From positions 1 to 35,056 of the forward strand of contig DATGEP010000098.1 of NCBI GenBank assembly GCA_035310125.1: a stretch of DNA of 35,056 bases, written 5' to 3'. The translations under genes were made by a program, and so were the position numbers. This DNA is from DATGEP01 sp035310125 (GTDB lineage: Bacteria; Chloroflexota; Ktedonobacteria; Ktedonobacterales; JADMIN01). The notes below the pieces were generated by a model that had not been told where the DNA came from, ran no database searches, and saw nothing but the letters and a program-made list of their open reading frames with translations. Shown here in pieces: positions 16,844-24,808 of the stretch (within the stretch, counting starts at the first letter, position 1; the number at the start of each line of letters is the position of its first letter).

Positions 16844-16859
16844 TGTCTCGGATGAGACA
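16844..16859. promoter_or_regulatory. Candidate TetR operator 2 (inverted repeat TGTCTC-GGAT-GAGACA)
   Basis: A perfect 6-bp inverted repeat ending 11 nt before the tetR ATG (16871), next to its ribosome site. It uses the same hexamers as operator 1, in the opposite arrangement. Confidence 0.55.
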
Positions 16860-16870
16860 AAGGGCACAAA

Positions 16871-17461
16871 ATGACACAGTCGGTGAGTAATTTACGCGTG
16901 CGGCGTACGCAGAAACTGCTGCGTGAGGCGTTAGTTGAATTGATCGAGGAGCGGGGATTCGAGGCGCTCACCGTCGGCGAGATCACCGAGCGCGCGATGG
17001 TAAGCCGCGCCGCATTCTATCGCAACTATCGGGATAAATTCGACCTGGTGGAGCAGATCTTTGAGGAAGCCATGAGCGCCTTGCTGAACGCGATTGGAGA
17101 CCTGGGGCAGGTGCATCCTCCTGAAGTATGGGTCACGTTCTTCGAGCATATCGCGGCATATGAACGGCTGTATCGCGCGTTGCTGGGCAGAAAAGGAAGC
17201 CCCTGGTTTGTGAGAAAGATGCGTGCGTCGCTGGCTGACCTGATTAAAGCGCGTGGGCGACTGCCTCACGGACCGAATGCCTCCGAGCGCCCCGCTCACA
17301 CATTCTCCGATGAGTTTGTGCCCGACCTCGTGTCCACGCTGTTTGTTGAAGCCATCACCTGGTGGCTTGAGCAGGGAAGACCGTACACGCCTCAAGAGAT
17401 CGCAAGGCGCAGCTCCCTACTGGCTGCTGCGCTCTTCGAGGAAGCGAGCACCTGGCAATGA
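16871..17461 (+). CDS. TetR/AcrR family transcriptional regulator
   Basis: 196 aa, the usual length. The N-terminal DNA-binding domain (about 8-58) has RRTQKLLREALVELIEERG, the helix-turn-helix ALTVGEITERAMVSRAAFY and the closing YRNYRDKFDLVEQIF. This pattern resembles the TetR group with a TetR_C_7-type ligand domain; the C-terminal helices (60-190) would bind an unidentified small molecule. Two perfect inverted repeats lie within 120 nt upstream, arguing for autoregulation and control of the divergent methyltransferase. ATG 16871 follows an AAAGGG site. No ligand can be guessed from the sequence. Confidence 0.92.
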   Translation: MTQSVSNLRVRRTQKLLREALVELIEERGFEALTVGEITERAMVSRAAFYRNYRDKFDLVEQIFEEAMSALLNAIGDLGQVHPPEVWVTFFEHIAAYERLYRALLGRKGSPWFVRKMRASLADLIKARGRLPHGPNASERPAHTFSDEFVPDLVSTLFVEAITWWLEQGRPYTPQEIARRSSLLAAALFEEASTWQ

Positions 17462-17921
17462 TCGCTCGCAAGCCTGCACGTCGAGCCACGCTGCTCTTTT
17501 GTGGTGACCACCCGGCTGTTCCCGTTTATAGGACACTCACGGTCACGCATTTCCTGTTCCCGCGCCATAAAAACGTCCCGTTCAGCTTGACGTTCCTCGT
17601 ACAAGCGTTCTATACTGAGAGGGCATACGCGCATCGCGACATCGCGGGTCCGCGCCCCCAGTGTGTCGAGCTGACATACATTGACATGCGGCGGATGTGT
17701 ACCCGATCGATGGCTTGAACACGGCGCTCCGCGTGCCGGACGTTCAGGCTCGCAATGTCGCCATGATCCTGCGCGTATTCGGTAGTACCCTTCTCCCATC
17801 CCTGCCATTCCTGACAGTGGGTGTCCAGTTTCGCCTGATACACTTTCATCGTTCCCAATAGTATCCTTCCTGCCGGACCACGCCAACGCAAGCCGGCGTT
17901 ATCTCTATAAGAAGCTGGTCT
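17462..17921. other. Long gap upstream of uvrA
   Basis: 460 bases with a promoter-like pair (17587-17616) and otherwise no convincing gene. A minus-strand ORF at 17610-17849 (79 aa) has an AGGAAGGA motif upstream but no recognisable content and would overlap that promoter; I do not call it. Confidence 0.45.
17587..17616 (+). promoter_or_regulatory. Putative uvrA promoter with near-SOS box
   Basis: TTGACG (17587-17592) and TATACT (17611-17616) spaced by 18 nt. The spacer carries GTACAAGCGTTC (17599-17610), one base off the GAAC-N4-GTTC core of Gram-positive-type LexA boxes on the minus strand. The start codon is about 305 nt downstream, which is long for a leader, so a second nearer promoter is possible. 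Confidence 0.4.
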
Positions 17922-20900
17922 ATGCCGCAAGATCGTATCGTCGTCCGGGGCGCTCGCGAGCACAATCTAAAAAACATTGACATTGTCATCCCGCGCGACA
18001 AGCTCGTCGTCATTACCGGCCTCTCCGGCTCCGGCAAGAGCAGCCTCGCCTTCGACACCATCTTCGCTGAAGGGCAGCGGCGCTACGTCGAGTCGCTCTC
18101 GTCCTACGCGCGCCAGTTCCTCGGCCAGATGGATAAGCCCGACGTAGACCACATTGATGGCCTCTCGCCCGCCATCTCCATAGACCAGAAGAGCACGTCC
18201 CATAATCCCCGCTCCACCGTTGGCACCGTCACCGAGATTTGGGACTACATGCGCCTGCTCTACGCCCGCGTCGGCCACCCCCATTGCCCCAATTGTGGGC
18301 GCGAGATCAGCCGCCAGTCCGTCGAGCAGATCGTGGACGCCATCGTCGCCCTGCCGGACAATTCCCGCCTCATGCTCCTCGCCCCATTGGTACGCGAGCG
18401 CAAAGGCGAATACAAGAATATCTTCGAGGACATGCGCCGCGCGGGCTATGTTCGCGTTCGTGTGGACGGCGATATCCGCGACCTGGGCGAAGAGATCGAG
18501 CTAGATAAATACAAGAAGCACACCATCGAAGTGGTGATAGATCGCCTCGTCATCCGCCATCCCCATGCCGCCGCCGAGGAGACGCCTGGTTCCAATGGCC
18601 ACGCAACCGGCCTTCGCCTCGTTGCGGAGCGCCCAGCCGCGTATGTCGCCGACAACGCCGACGCCCCCGGCGATCCCGAATTGAGCCAGCGCACCCGCGT
18701 TGCCGACTCCGTGGAGACCACCCTCAAGCTTGGTAACGGCATTGTTCTCGTCTCCATCATTGGCGGCGAGGAGAAGCTCTACTCTGAGCACTTTGCCTGT
18801 GTCTACTGCGGCATCAGCCTCGAAGAGATCGAGCCGCGCAGCTTCAGCTTCAATAGCCCCAAAGGCGCCTGCCCAGAGTGCACCGGCCTTGGCACCAAGC
18901 TGGAGATTGACGAAGACCTCATCGTCACCAACCCTGACCTCAGCATCAATGAGGGCGCCATCCTCCCTTGGAGCCGCTTCGCCAGCGCCAGCCAGTGGTA
19001 CACGACCCTGCTAAAGTCCGTCGCCAAGCGCTTCGTCTTCAGTCTCGACACTCCCTGGAAAGACCTCACCGACGAGGCTCGCAACGTCGTCCTTCACGGC
19101 GCCAACGACGAGGTGTCGTTCTACTACCGCAACCGGCAGGGCACTCGTCGCGAGCATAACACCGCCTTCGAGGGCGTCGTTCCCAACCTCATGCGCCGCT
19201 ACAAGGAGGCCACTGAGCACGGGCGGCAGGAGATCGAGCAGTACATGTCCGCCGTTCCCTGCCCCGTCTGCAAGGGCGCCCGGCTCAAGAAAGAAGTCCT
19301 CGCCGTCACCGTCGGCAACCGCAACATCGTCGAAGTCGGCAACCTCTCCATCGTCAACGCTCTCCGCTTCTTCGATGCCCTTACCGCCGCCACCTCTGCC
19401 TCCTCTCTCCCCGCGGATGGAGGGGCGCTGCCTGCCGCGCCCACTGTGGGTGATGTTCCCTTTCCGGCAAAATCGGCAACCGCCAACGGCCATTCTCCGT
19501 CGTTCTCCGTGGTAAAATCCACTCCCAAATCCGGCAAAAACGGCAGCCTCATCCCCTCTGAGGAGGGAGATGCGTCAACCGGACGCCCGCGAAGACCGGA
19601 AGATCGGCTCATCACTCCGCTTACTGAGCGAGAAGGCGTCATCGCGCGCCAGATCCTCAAGGAGATCCGTGCCCGTCTCGGCTTCCTTGTGGATGTCGGC
19701 CTGGATTATCTCTCGCTCTTCCGCTCCGCCGCCTCGCTCTCCGGCGGCGAGGCCCAGCGCATCCGGCTCGCCACGCAGATCGGCTCCAGCCTCATGGGCG
19801 TGCTGTACATTTTGGACGAGCCTAGCATCGGCCTGCATCAGCGCGACAATGCCCGCCTCATCCGCACGCTGATCCACCTGCGCGACCTCGGCAACACCCT
19901 GCTCGTCGTCGAGCATGACGAAGATACCATGCGCGCCGCCGACCACATCATAGACATCGGACCTGGCGCTGGCGAGCACGGTGGCTATGTTGTCGCCGAA
20001 GGCACGCTTGACGAAATCGCCGCCAACCCGGCCTCGCTCACCGGCCAGTTCATCAGCGGCAAACGCCGCATCGCAACACCACGCCAGCGTCGCGCCGGCA
20101 ATGGCCGAAAGCTGCTCATCCGTGGCGCCCGCGAGAACAACCTCAAGAATATTGATGTCGAGATTCCCCTGGGCATGTTTGTCTCCGTCACTGGTGTCTC
20201 CGGCTCCGGCAAGAGCAGCCTCGTCAACGAGATCCTGCACAAATCCCTGGCGATGCAGCTCAACCGCGCTCATGCGCGTCCCGGCGATCACGACGGCATT
20301 GATGGTGTAGACGCGCTCGACAAGGTGATTGACATTGACCAGTCGCCGATTGGTCGCACGCCGCGCTCCAACCCCGCCACCTACACTGGCGCCTTCACGC
20401 CCATCCGCGAGCTGTTCGCCCAGGTGCCTGAAGCGCGCCTGCGCGGCTACCAGCCCGGTCGCTTCTCTTTCAATATCAAGGGCGGGCGCTGCGAGGTCTG
20501 CAAAGGCGAGGGCATCCTGACCATCGAGATGAATTTCCTGCCGGATGTCTACGTGCCGTGCGAAGCCTGCAAAGGCAAACGCTACAACCGAGAGGCACTG
20601 GAGATCCACTATAAGGGTAAAACCATCTCCGAAGTGCTCGACATGACCGTCGAGGAGGCCCTGCGCTTCTTCGAGGCCGTCCCCTCCATCGCCAATAAGC
20701 TTAGCACGCTCAACGATGTCGGCCTGGGCTACATCCGTCTCGGCCAGCCCGCCACCACACTCTCCGGCGGCGAGGCCCAGCGCATCAAGCTCGCCACCGA
20801 GCTTTCTCGCCGCGCCACCGGACGCACGCTCTACATCCTGGACGAGCCAACCACTGGACTGCACTTCGCCGATGTTGAGCGCCTGCTCCACGTCCTCCAG

Positions 20901-21110
20901 CGCCTTGTGGATACCGGAAACACCGTCGTCGTCATCGAGCACAATCTTGATGTCATCAAGTCTGCCGACTGGATTGTTGACTTGGGACCCGAAGGGGGCG
21001 ACCGGGGCGGCGAGATTCTCGCCGAGGGCACACCCGAAGACATCGCCCGCCTGCCACAATCCTACACCGGCCACTTCCTTGCCCGCATCCTTCCTGTTCC
21101 CATTGCGTAA
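17922..21110 (+). CDS. uvrA: Excinuclease ABC subunit A
   Basis: 1062 aa, about 100 longer than typical UvrA. It scans DNA with UvrB for bulky lesions in nucleotide excision repair. Two ABC modules are complete: Walker A GLSGSGKSS (33-41) and GVSGSGKSS (about 757-765), signatures LSGGEAQRIRLA and LSGGEAQRIKLA, and Walker B ILDEP twice. Zinc-binding pairs are visible: CPNC and CVYC/CPEC in the first half, CPVC, then CEVC and CEAC in the second. Extra sequence lies at about 205-240 and, most strikingly, about 488-563, between FFDAL and LTEREGVIARQ, where most homologues have only a few residues. ATG 17922 has a weak ribosome site. Confidence 0.97.
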   Translation: MPQDRIVVRGAREHNLKNIDIVIPRDKLVVITGLSGSGKSSLAFDTIFAEGQRRYVESLSSYARQFLGQMDKPDVDHIDGLSPAISIDQKSTSHNPRSTVGTVTEIWDYMRLLYARVGHPHCPNCGREISRQSVEQIVDAIVALPDNSRLMLLAPLVRERKGEYKNIFEDMRRAGYVRVRVDGDIRDLGEEIELDKYKKHTIEVVIDRLVIRHPHAAAEETPGSNGHATGLRLVAERPAAYVADNADAPGDPELSQRTRVADSVETTLKLGNGIVLVSIIGGEEKLYSEHFACVYCGISLEEIEPRSFSFNSPKGACPECTGLGTKLEIDEDLIVTNPDLSINEGAILPWSRFASASQWYTTLLKSVAKRFVFSLDTPWKDLTDEARNVVLHGANDEVSFYYRNRQGTRREHNTAFEGVVPNLMRRYKEATEHGRQEIEQYMSAVPCPVCKGARLKKEVLAVTVGNRNIVEVGNLSIVNALRFFDALTAATSASSLPADGGALPAAPTVGDVPFPAKSATANGHSPSFSVVKSTPKSGKNGSLIPSEEGDASTGRPRRPEDRLITPLTEREGVIARQILKEIRARLGFLVDVGLDYLSLFRSAASLSGGEAQRIRLATQIGSSLMGVLYILDEPSIGLHQRDNARLIRTLIHLRDLGNTLLVVEHDEDTMRAADHIIDIGPGAGEHGGYVVAEGTLDEIAANPASLTGQFISGKRRIATPRQRRAGNGRKLLIRGARENNLKNIDVEIPLGMFVSVTGVSGSGKSSLVNEILHKSLAMQLNRAHARPGDHDGIDGVDALDKVIDIDQSPIGRTPRSNPATYTGAFTPIRELFAQVPEARLRGYQPGRFSFNIKGGRCEVCKGEGILTIEMNFLPDVYVPCEACKGKRYNREALEIHYKGKTISEVLDMTVEEALRFFEAVPSIANKLSTLNDVGLGYIRLGQPATTLSGGEAQRIKLATELSRRATGRTLYILDEPTTGLHFADVERLLHVLQRLVDTGNTVVVIEHNLDVIKSADWIVDLGPEGGDRGGEILAEGTPEDIARLPQSYTGHFLARILPVPIA
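19421..19442 (+). repeat. Dispersed palindromic repeat, copy inside uvrA
   Basis: A 22-bp stretch starting AGGGGCGCTGCC is identical to 28556-28577. It can fold with GGGCGC pairing with GCGCCC. Here it is in frame and encodes GGALPAAP within the extra segment of UvrA. Confidence 0.7.
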
Positions 21111-21400
21111 TGTAACTCATCACATGACGCTTCGACGTGTGCGTATAATAATGCGACGATAATTATGCGCGGCTACTCTTCGCCCGCGCCGTGGCGTCGT
21201 ATGTATGCCGCGCTCGTGTGTTTTACGGCGCTAGCTGGTCTCTGTATACGCGGTATCACATACCATTGATGTGGGTGATATATTTCCTGGCTCCTGCACG
21301 CTTCTCATCCATGCTCCGGCCACTGGGGGCCACAACCGTCTCATTCCATGTGATAGAATCCGTCGCCAAAATCCATATATTCTTCGATGGAGCCGCGTCA
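21111..21400. other. Gap between uvrA and the SARP regulator
   Basis: 290 bases. It contains TATAAT at 21144-21149 and a near-perfect direct repeat ATAATAATGCG (21145-21155) / ATAATTATGCG (21159-21169), 14 nt apart, plus TAGAAT at 21354-21359 as a possible -10. The reading frame is open through part of the region but no ribosome site supports coding before 21401. Confidence 0.45.
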
Positions 21401-24400
21401 ATGCCTCCGACCCTTCAGGTACGCCTGCTCGGCAATTTCAGCCTGGCCTATGGCGGCGAGCCGGTGGCCGGTATCCACGCTCCACGCGTGCATTCGATGC
21501 TCGCGTATCTCGTGCTGCATCGTGATACCCCCCAGCTTCGCCAGCACCTCGCGTTCCTGTTCTGGCCTGATTCGACCGAGGCTCAGGCGCGCAACAACCT
21601 GCGCCAGACACTGCACGCGCTGCGCCTCGTTCTGCCCGCCGCCGATACCTTCCTCCAGGCCGACACGAACACGCTTCGCTGGCTCCCCAATGCGCCGTTC
21701 ACCCTGGATGTCGCCGATTTCGAGCGCGCGCTGACCGAAGCGACAACGCATCGCGACAACCCTGCATCACTCCGCCTCGCGCTCGAACAGGCGGTAAATA
21801 TCTACCAGGCTGATCTTCTGCCCGGCTGTTACGACGAGTGGATTGCGTCGGTACGCGATCAGTTGCGCCAGCGGCACCTGCAAGCGCTCGACCAGCTCAT
21901 CCAGCTTCTGGAGGCGCAGCGTGACTATCCTGCCGCGATAGAGTACGCGTGGCGCCTGCTCCGGCACGACACGCTGAACGAAGACGCCTATCGCTACCTC
22001 ATGCGCCTGCTGGCCCGCAAGGGGGATCGTGCCGGCGCCCTCCGCGTCTACCATACCTGCGTCGCCACATTGCAGCGCGAGGTAGGCGTCGCTCCCAGCC
22101 CAGCCACGTACGAGGCCTACCAGCATTTGATGCGCCTGGATGGAGCGGCCTCGCCAGTCGAAGAACGGCGTCCCGCCCTCACCGTCACCCCATCCCTGAT
22201 TGGACGCCGGCATGAGTGGGCGCGCCTTCGCGAAGCGTGGCAATCAGCCTCGGCCAGTGGGCCGGCTTTTGTGCTGGTGAGCGGTGAGGCCGGCATCGGC
22301 AAATCGCGACTGGGCGACGAGATGGTGCGCTGGGCCAGGCAACATGGTGCCAGCACCGCAAAGACCCGTTGCTATGCCGCCGAAGGCCAGCTCTCGCTCG
22401 CGCCAGTGACGGATTGGCTGCGTAGTGAGTGCTTGCGACCCTACCTCGCGCGCCTCGATCCCGTCTGGCTCACTGAGTTGGCGCGTCTCCTTCCCGAGCT
22501 CCTGAGCGAGCACCCGGATTTACCGCGTTATGAGCCACTAAGCGAGTTTGGCCAGCGCCAACGCTTCTTCGAGGCGCTCGCACGGGCTGTGCTCGCCGCA
22601 CCACAGCCACTCCTACTGCTGATAGACGACCTCCAGTGGTGCGACCAGGAAACCCTCGAATGGCTGCACTATTTGCTGCGTTTCGATACCGCGGCGCATC
22701 TGCTGGTCGTCGCCAGCGCCCGCTCCGAAGAGATAGCGGCGACACATCCGCTGCATGCGCTCTTACTGCATCTGCACGACACCGTTGGCGTCATCGAGCT
22801 TCCGCTCCAGCCGCTGGACGCCGCCGAAACCGCTAAGCTGGGCGCGCTCATTCTCGGGCGTGAGCTGAATGACACGCGAGCGCTGCTCCTATTCCGCGAG
22901 ACGGAAGGCAATCCTCTCTTCGTCGTCGAGACGATGCGCGCCGGCTTCGACAACCCGCCCCTCAACGGCGTGAGTGCTCAAACCAGGAGCAGTCCGTCTC
23001 CTGATTCGCCAGAGCCACTGTTGCCCCCCAGAGTGCAGGCCGTCATCGCGGCCCGCCTCGCGCAGTTGTCGCCGCCCGCGCGTGAGCTGGCCGCCCTTGC
23101 CGCAACCATCGGTCGCGAGTTTCGGCTGGATGTGCTCGTACGCGCCGGCAACGCCGGCGAGGATAGCGCCGTGCGGTCGCTCGACGAGCTGTGGCAGCGG
23201 CGCATCGTGCGCGGGCATGGCACATATGCCTATGACTTCAGCCACGACAAACTGCGCGAAGTCGTCTATGCCGGCATCAGCCTGCCCCAGCGCCACCTGC
23301 TGCACCGGCGCATCGCGCAGGCGCTTGAAGCGCTCCACGCCGGCGACCTCGATCCCGTGAGTGGCCAGATCGCCTCGCATTATGAGAGCGCTGGACTGGC
23401 CGAGCAATCCATTCCGTACTACCTCCGTGCGGCGGATGTGGCCCGGCGCATCTACGCGAACGACGACGCCATCAATTTGCTCGTGCGCGATCTGGCATTA
23501 CTCCACCATCTCCCCGGCGGATCGAAGCGTGATGCGCAAGAGCTGCGCCTGCTGCTGGCGCTGGCGCCCCTCTATCGCGTAACGAAAGGCTGGACGGCCC
23601 CAGAGCTGGAGCGCGTGATAGACCGCGCCCTCGCTCTGAGCAAAACGGTTGGCGACGAGACCCAGCGAATGGATGCGTTGTATGGGTATCAGTCGGTGCT
23701 GGTGGTGCAGGCGAACTTGGAAGACGTGAAGCGCGTAACTGAGCAGATCGAGGCGTTGTCCGCAAGCACGCGCCGCACCGCGCCGTCGCTCTCAGGCGTA
23801 GTGGTCGCTGGCGCACAATTCCACCTGGGTCAGGTTGTCGCTGCCAACGCGGCGTTCGAGCGCGTTATCACCGAGCTCGACACACCAGAGTCGCTCGACG
23901 TTCTGTATTCGCAGGGCTGGAGCTACGCTGTTCTCTCGCGGGCCTGGCAATCTCATGCCTTGTGGTGTCTGGGCTACCCCGAGCAGGCAATCAACCGTGG
24001 GCGCGACGCGCTCCGCGTCGCGCGTGACCTCATACTGCCGTTCAATGAGGTGCTGGCAGCGGCCTATCTGGCAACGCTTCAGCAGCTTGGCGCTGATCTC
24101 GCGGCGGCAAAGGCGCACGCGGAGGCGGCGCACGCGCTGGCGGTTGAGTATAAAGCACCCTACTACCGCGCGTGGTCGGCCATCATGGTTGCTACCGCGA
24201 ACGCCTGCGAACAGCCCGACGCGCAGCATGTCACGCGCCTGCGCGAAGCGATCACTGAGTTTAAAGCGCCTGGCGCCCGTTTGCGGCTGCCATATTACTT
24301 CTGGCTCCTGGCATCCGCTCACCATACCGTTGGGCAGATTGCGGATGGATTGGCGGCCATTGATGAGGCGATGGCCGAGTCGCGCGCGCACGACGAGCAC

Positions 24401-24688
24401 TGGTGGGATGCAGAGCTACACCGTCTGCGCGGCGAGCTTCTGCTTGCGCATGGGGCGGAAGATGCCGATGTCGAAAAGGAGCTGCTGCTGGCCGCCGAGA
24501 CGGCGCGAGCGCAACAGGCCAGGTCGCTGGAGCTGCGCGCGGCAATGAGCCTCGCACAGATGTGGCGCTCGCGAAACCGCACGGATGATGCCCGGCGCCT
24601 GTTGGCCGACGTATATGCCTGGTTCACAGAAGGATTCTCCACCCCAGACCTCCGCGCGGCGCGGTCGCTGCTCCTGACGCTGGCATAA
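21401..24688 (+). CDS. SARP/AfsR-type transcriptional regulator: winged helix, BTAD and AAA ATPase
   Basis: 1095 aa from ATG 21401 (GATGGAG about 9 nt upstream); the frame is open 70 codons further back but without support. Order: winged-helix DNA-binding domain (1-95; LQVRLLGNFSLAYGGEPV, then LAFLFWPDSTEAQARNNLRQ), BTAD helical repeats (about 100-250; VNIYQADLLPGCYDEWI, LREV-like VATLQREVGVAPSPATYEAY), an AAA ATPase (Walker A SGEAGIGKSR near 293-302, Walker B LLLLIDDLQWCD near 404-416) and a TPR-like helical C-terminus. There is no LuxR-type HTH at the end. Such regulators activate secondary-metabolite or adaptive genes on direct repeats in response to ATP-driven signalling. The gene 120 nt downstream is a plausible target. 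Confidence 0.92.
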   Translation: MPPTLQVRLLGNFSLAYGGEPVAGIHAPRVHSMLAYLVLHRDTPQLRQHLAFLFWPDSTEAQARNNLRQTLHALRLVLPAADTFLQADTNTLRWLPNAPFTLDVADFERALTEATTHRDNPASLRLALEQAVNIYQADLLPGCYDEWIASVRDQLRQRHLQALDQLIQLLEAQRDYPAAIEYAWRLLRHDTLNEDAYRYLMRLLARKGDRAGALRVYHTCVATLQREVGVAPSPATYEAYQHLMRLDGAASPVEERRPALTVTPSLIGRRHEWARLREAWQSASASGPAFVLVSGEAGIGKSRLGDEMVRWARQHGASTAKTRCYAAEGQLSLAPVTDWLRSECLRPYLARLDPVWLTELARLLPELLSEHPDLPRYEPLSEFGQRQRFFEALARAVLAAPQPLLLLIDDLQWCDQETLEWLHYLLRFDTAAHLLVVASARSEEIAATHPLHALLLHLHDTVGVIELPLQPLDAAETAKLGALILGRELNDTRALLLFRETEGNPLFVVETMRAGFDNPPLNGVSAQTRSSPSPDSPEPLLPPRVQAVIAARLAQLSPPARELAALAATIGREFRLDVLVRAGNAGEDSAVRSLDELWQRRIVRGHGTYAYDFSHDKLREVVYAGISLPQRHLLHRRIAQALEALHAGDLDPVSGQIASHYESAGLAEQSIPYYLRAADVARRIYANDDAINLLVRDLALLHHLPGGSKRDAQELRLLLALAPLYRVTKGWTAPELERVIDRALALSKTVGDETQRMDALYGYQSVLVVQANLEDVKRVTEQIEALSASTRRTAPSLSGVVVAGAQFHLGQVVAANAAFERVITELDTPESLDVLYSQGWSYAVLSRAWQSHALWCLGYPEQAINRGRDALRVARDLILPFNEVLAAAYLATLQQLGADLAAAKAHAEAAHALAVEYKAPYYRAWSAIMVATANACEQPDAQHVTRLREAITEFKAPGARLRLPYYFWLLASAHHTVGQIADGLAAIDEAMAESRAHDEHWWDAELHRLRGELLLAHGAEDADVEKELLLAAETARAQQARSLELRAAMSLAQMWRSRNRTDDARRLLADVYAWFTEGFSTPDLRAARSLLLTLA

Positions 24689-24701
24689 CGCTTTCGTAAC
24701 G
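24686..24701. promoter_or_regulatory. Candidate SARP direct repeat before the FAD oxidase gene
   Basis: TAACG occurs at 24686-24690 and 24697-24701, an 11-nt period that matches one turn of DNA and the known spacing of SARP-type direct repeats. The first copy overlaps the stop codon of the regulator gene; the FAD oxidase starts at 24809. The match is short, so this is suggestive only. Confidence 0.3.
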
Positions 24702-24808
24702 GCCCCTCTGTTACCCTTTCAGTGACCCCGCGCGCCGGAGATAACTCCACGTCGGCTGCGTCGAGGTGTAGCGTCAAAGAATCGCGATCTCCAGGGGAGG
24801 AGAAGAGC

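Larger units (their letters stand above)
16515..16870. other. Divergent regulatory region between methyltransferase and TetR genes
   Basis: 356 bases holding a TTGACA -35-like hexamer (16738-16743), two inverted repeats listed separately, a third imperfect one (TATCTC 16685-16690 with GAGACA 16698-16703) and a minus-strand 24-codon ORF (16601-16672) behind an AAGGAGAT site. No longer gene is supported. Confidence 0.6.

Noticed and set aside
17610..17849. A minus-strand 79-aa ORF starting MKVYQAKLDTHC
   Set aside because: It has an AGGAAGGA motif but 15 nt or more before the ATG, no recognised content, and its end overlaps a good promoter for uvrA.
19575..21074. A 499-codon open frame antisense to uvrA
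   Set aside because: It is a codon-bias shadow: uvrA has full motifs on the other strand, and the antisense product has no domain and no ribosome site.
21401..24688. Reading the regulator as a LuxR-family (LAL) protein
   Set aside because: No C-terminal helix-turn-helix is present; the DNA-binding domain is at the N-terminus followed by a BTAD.
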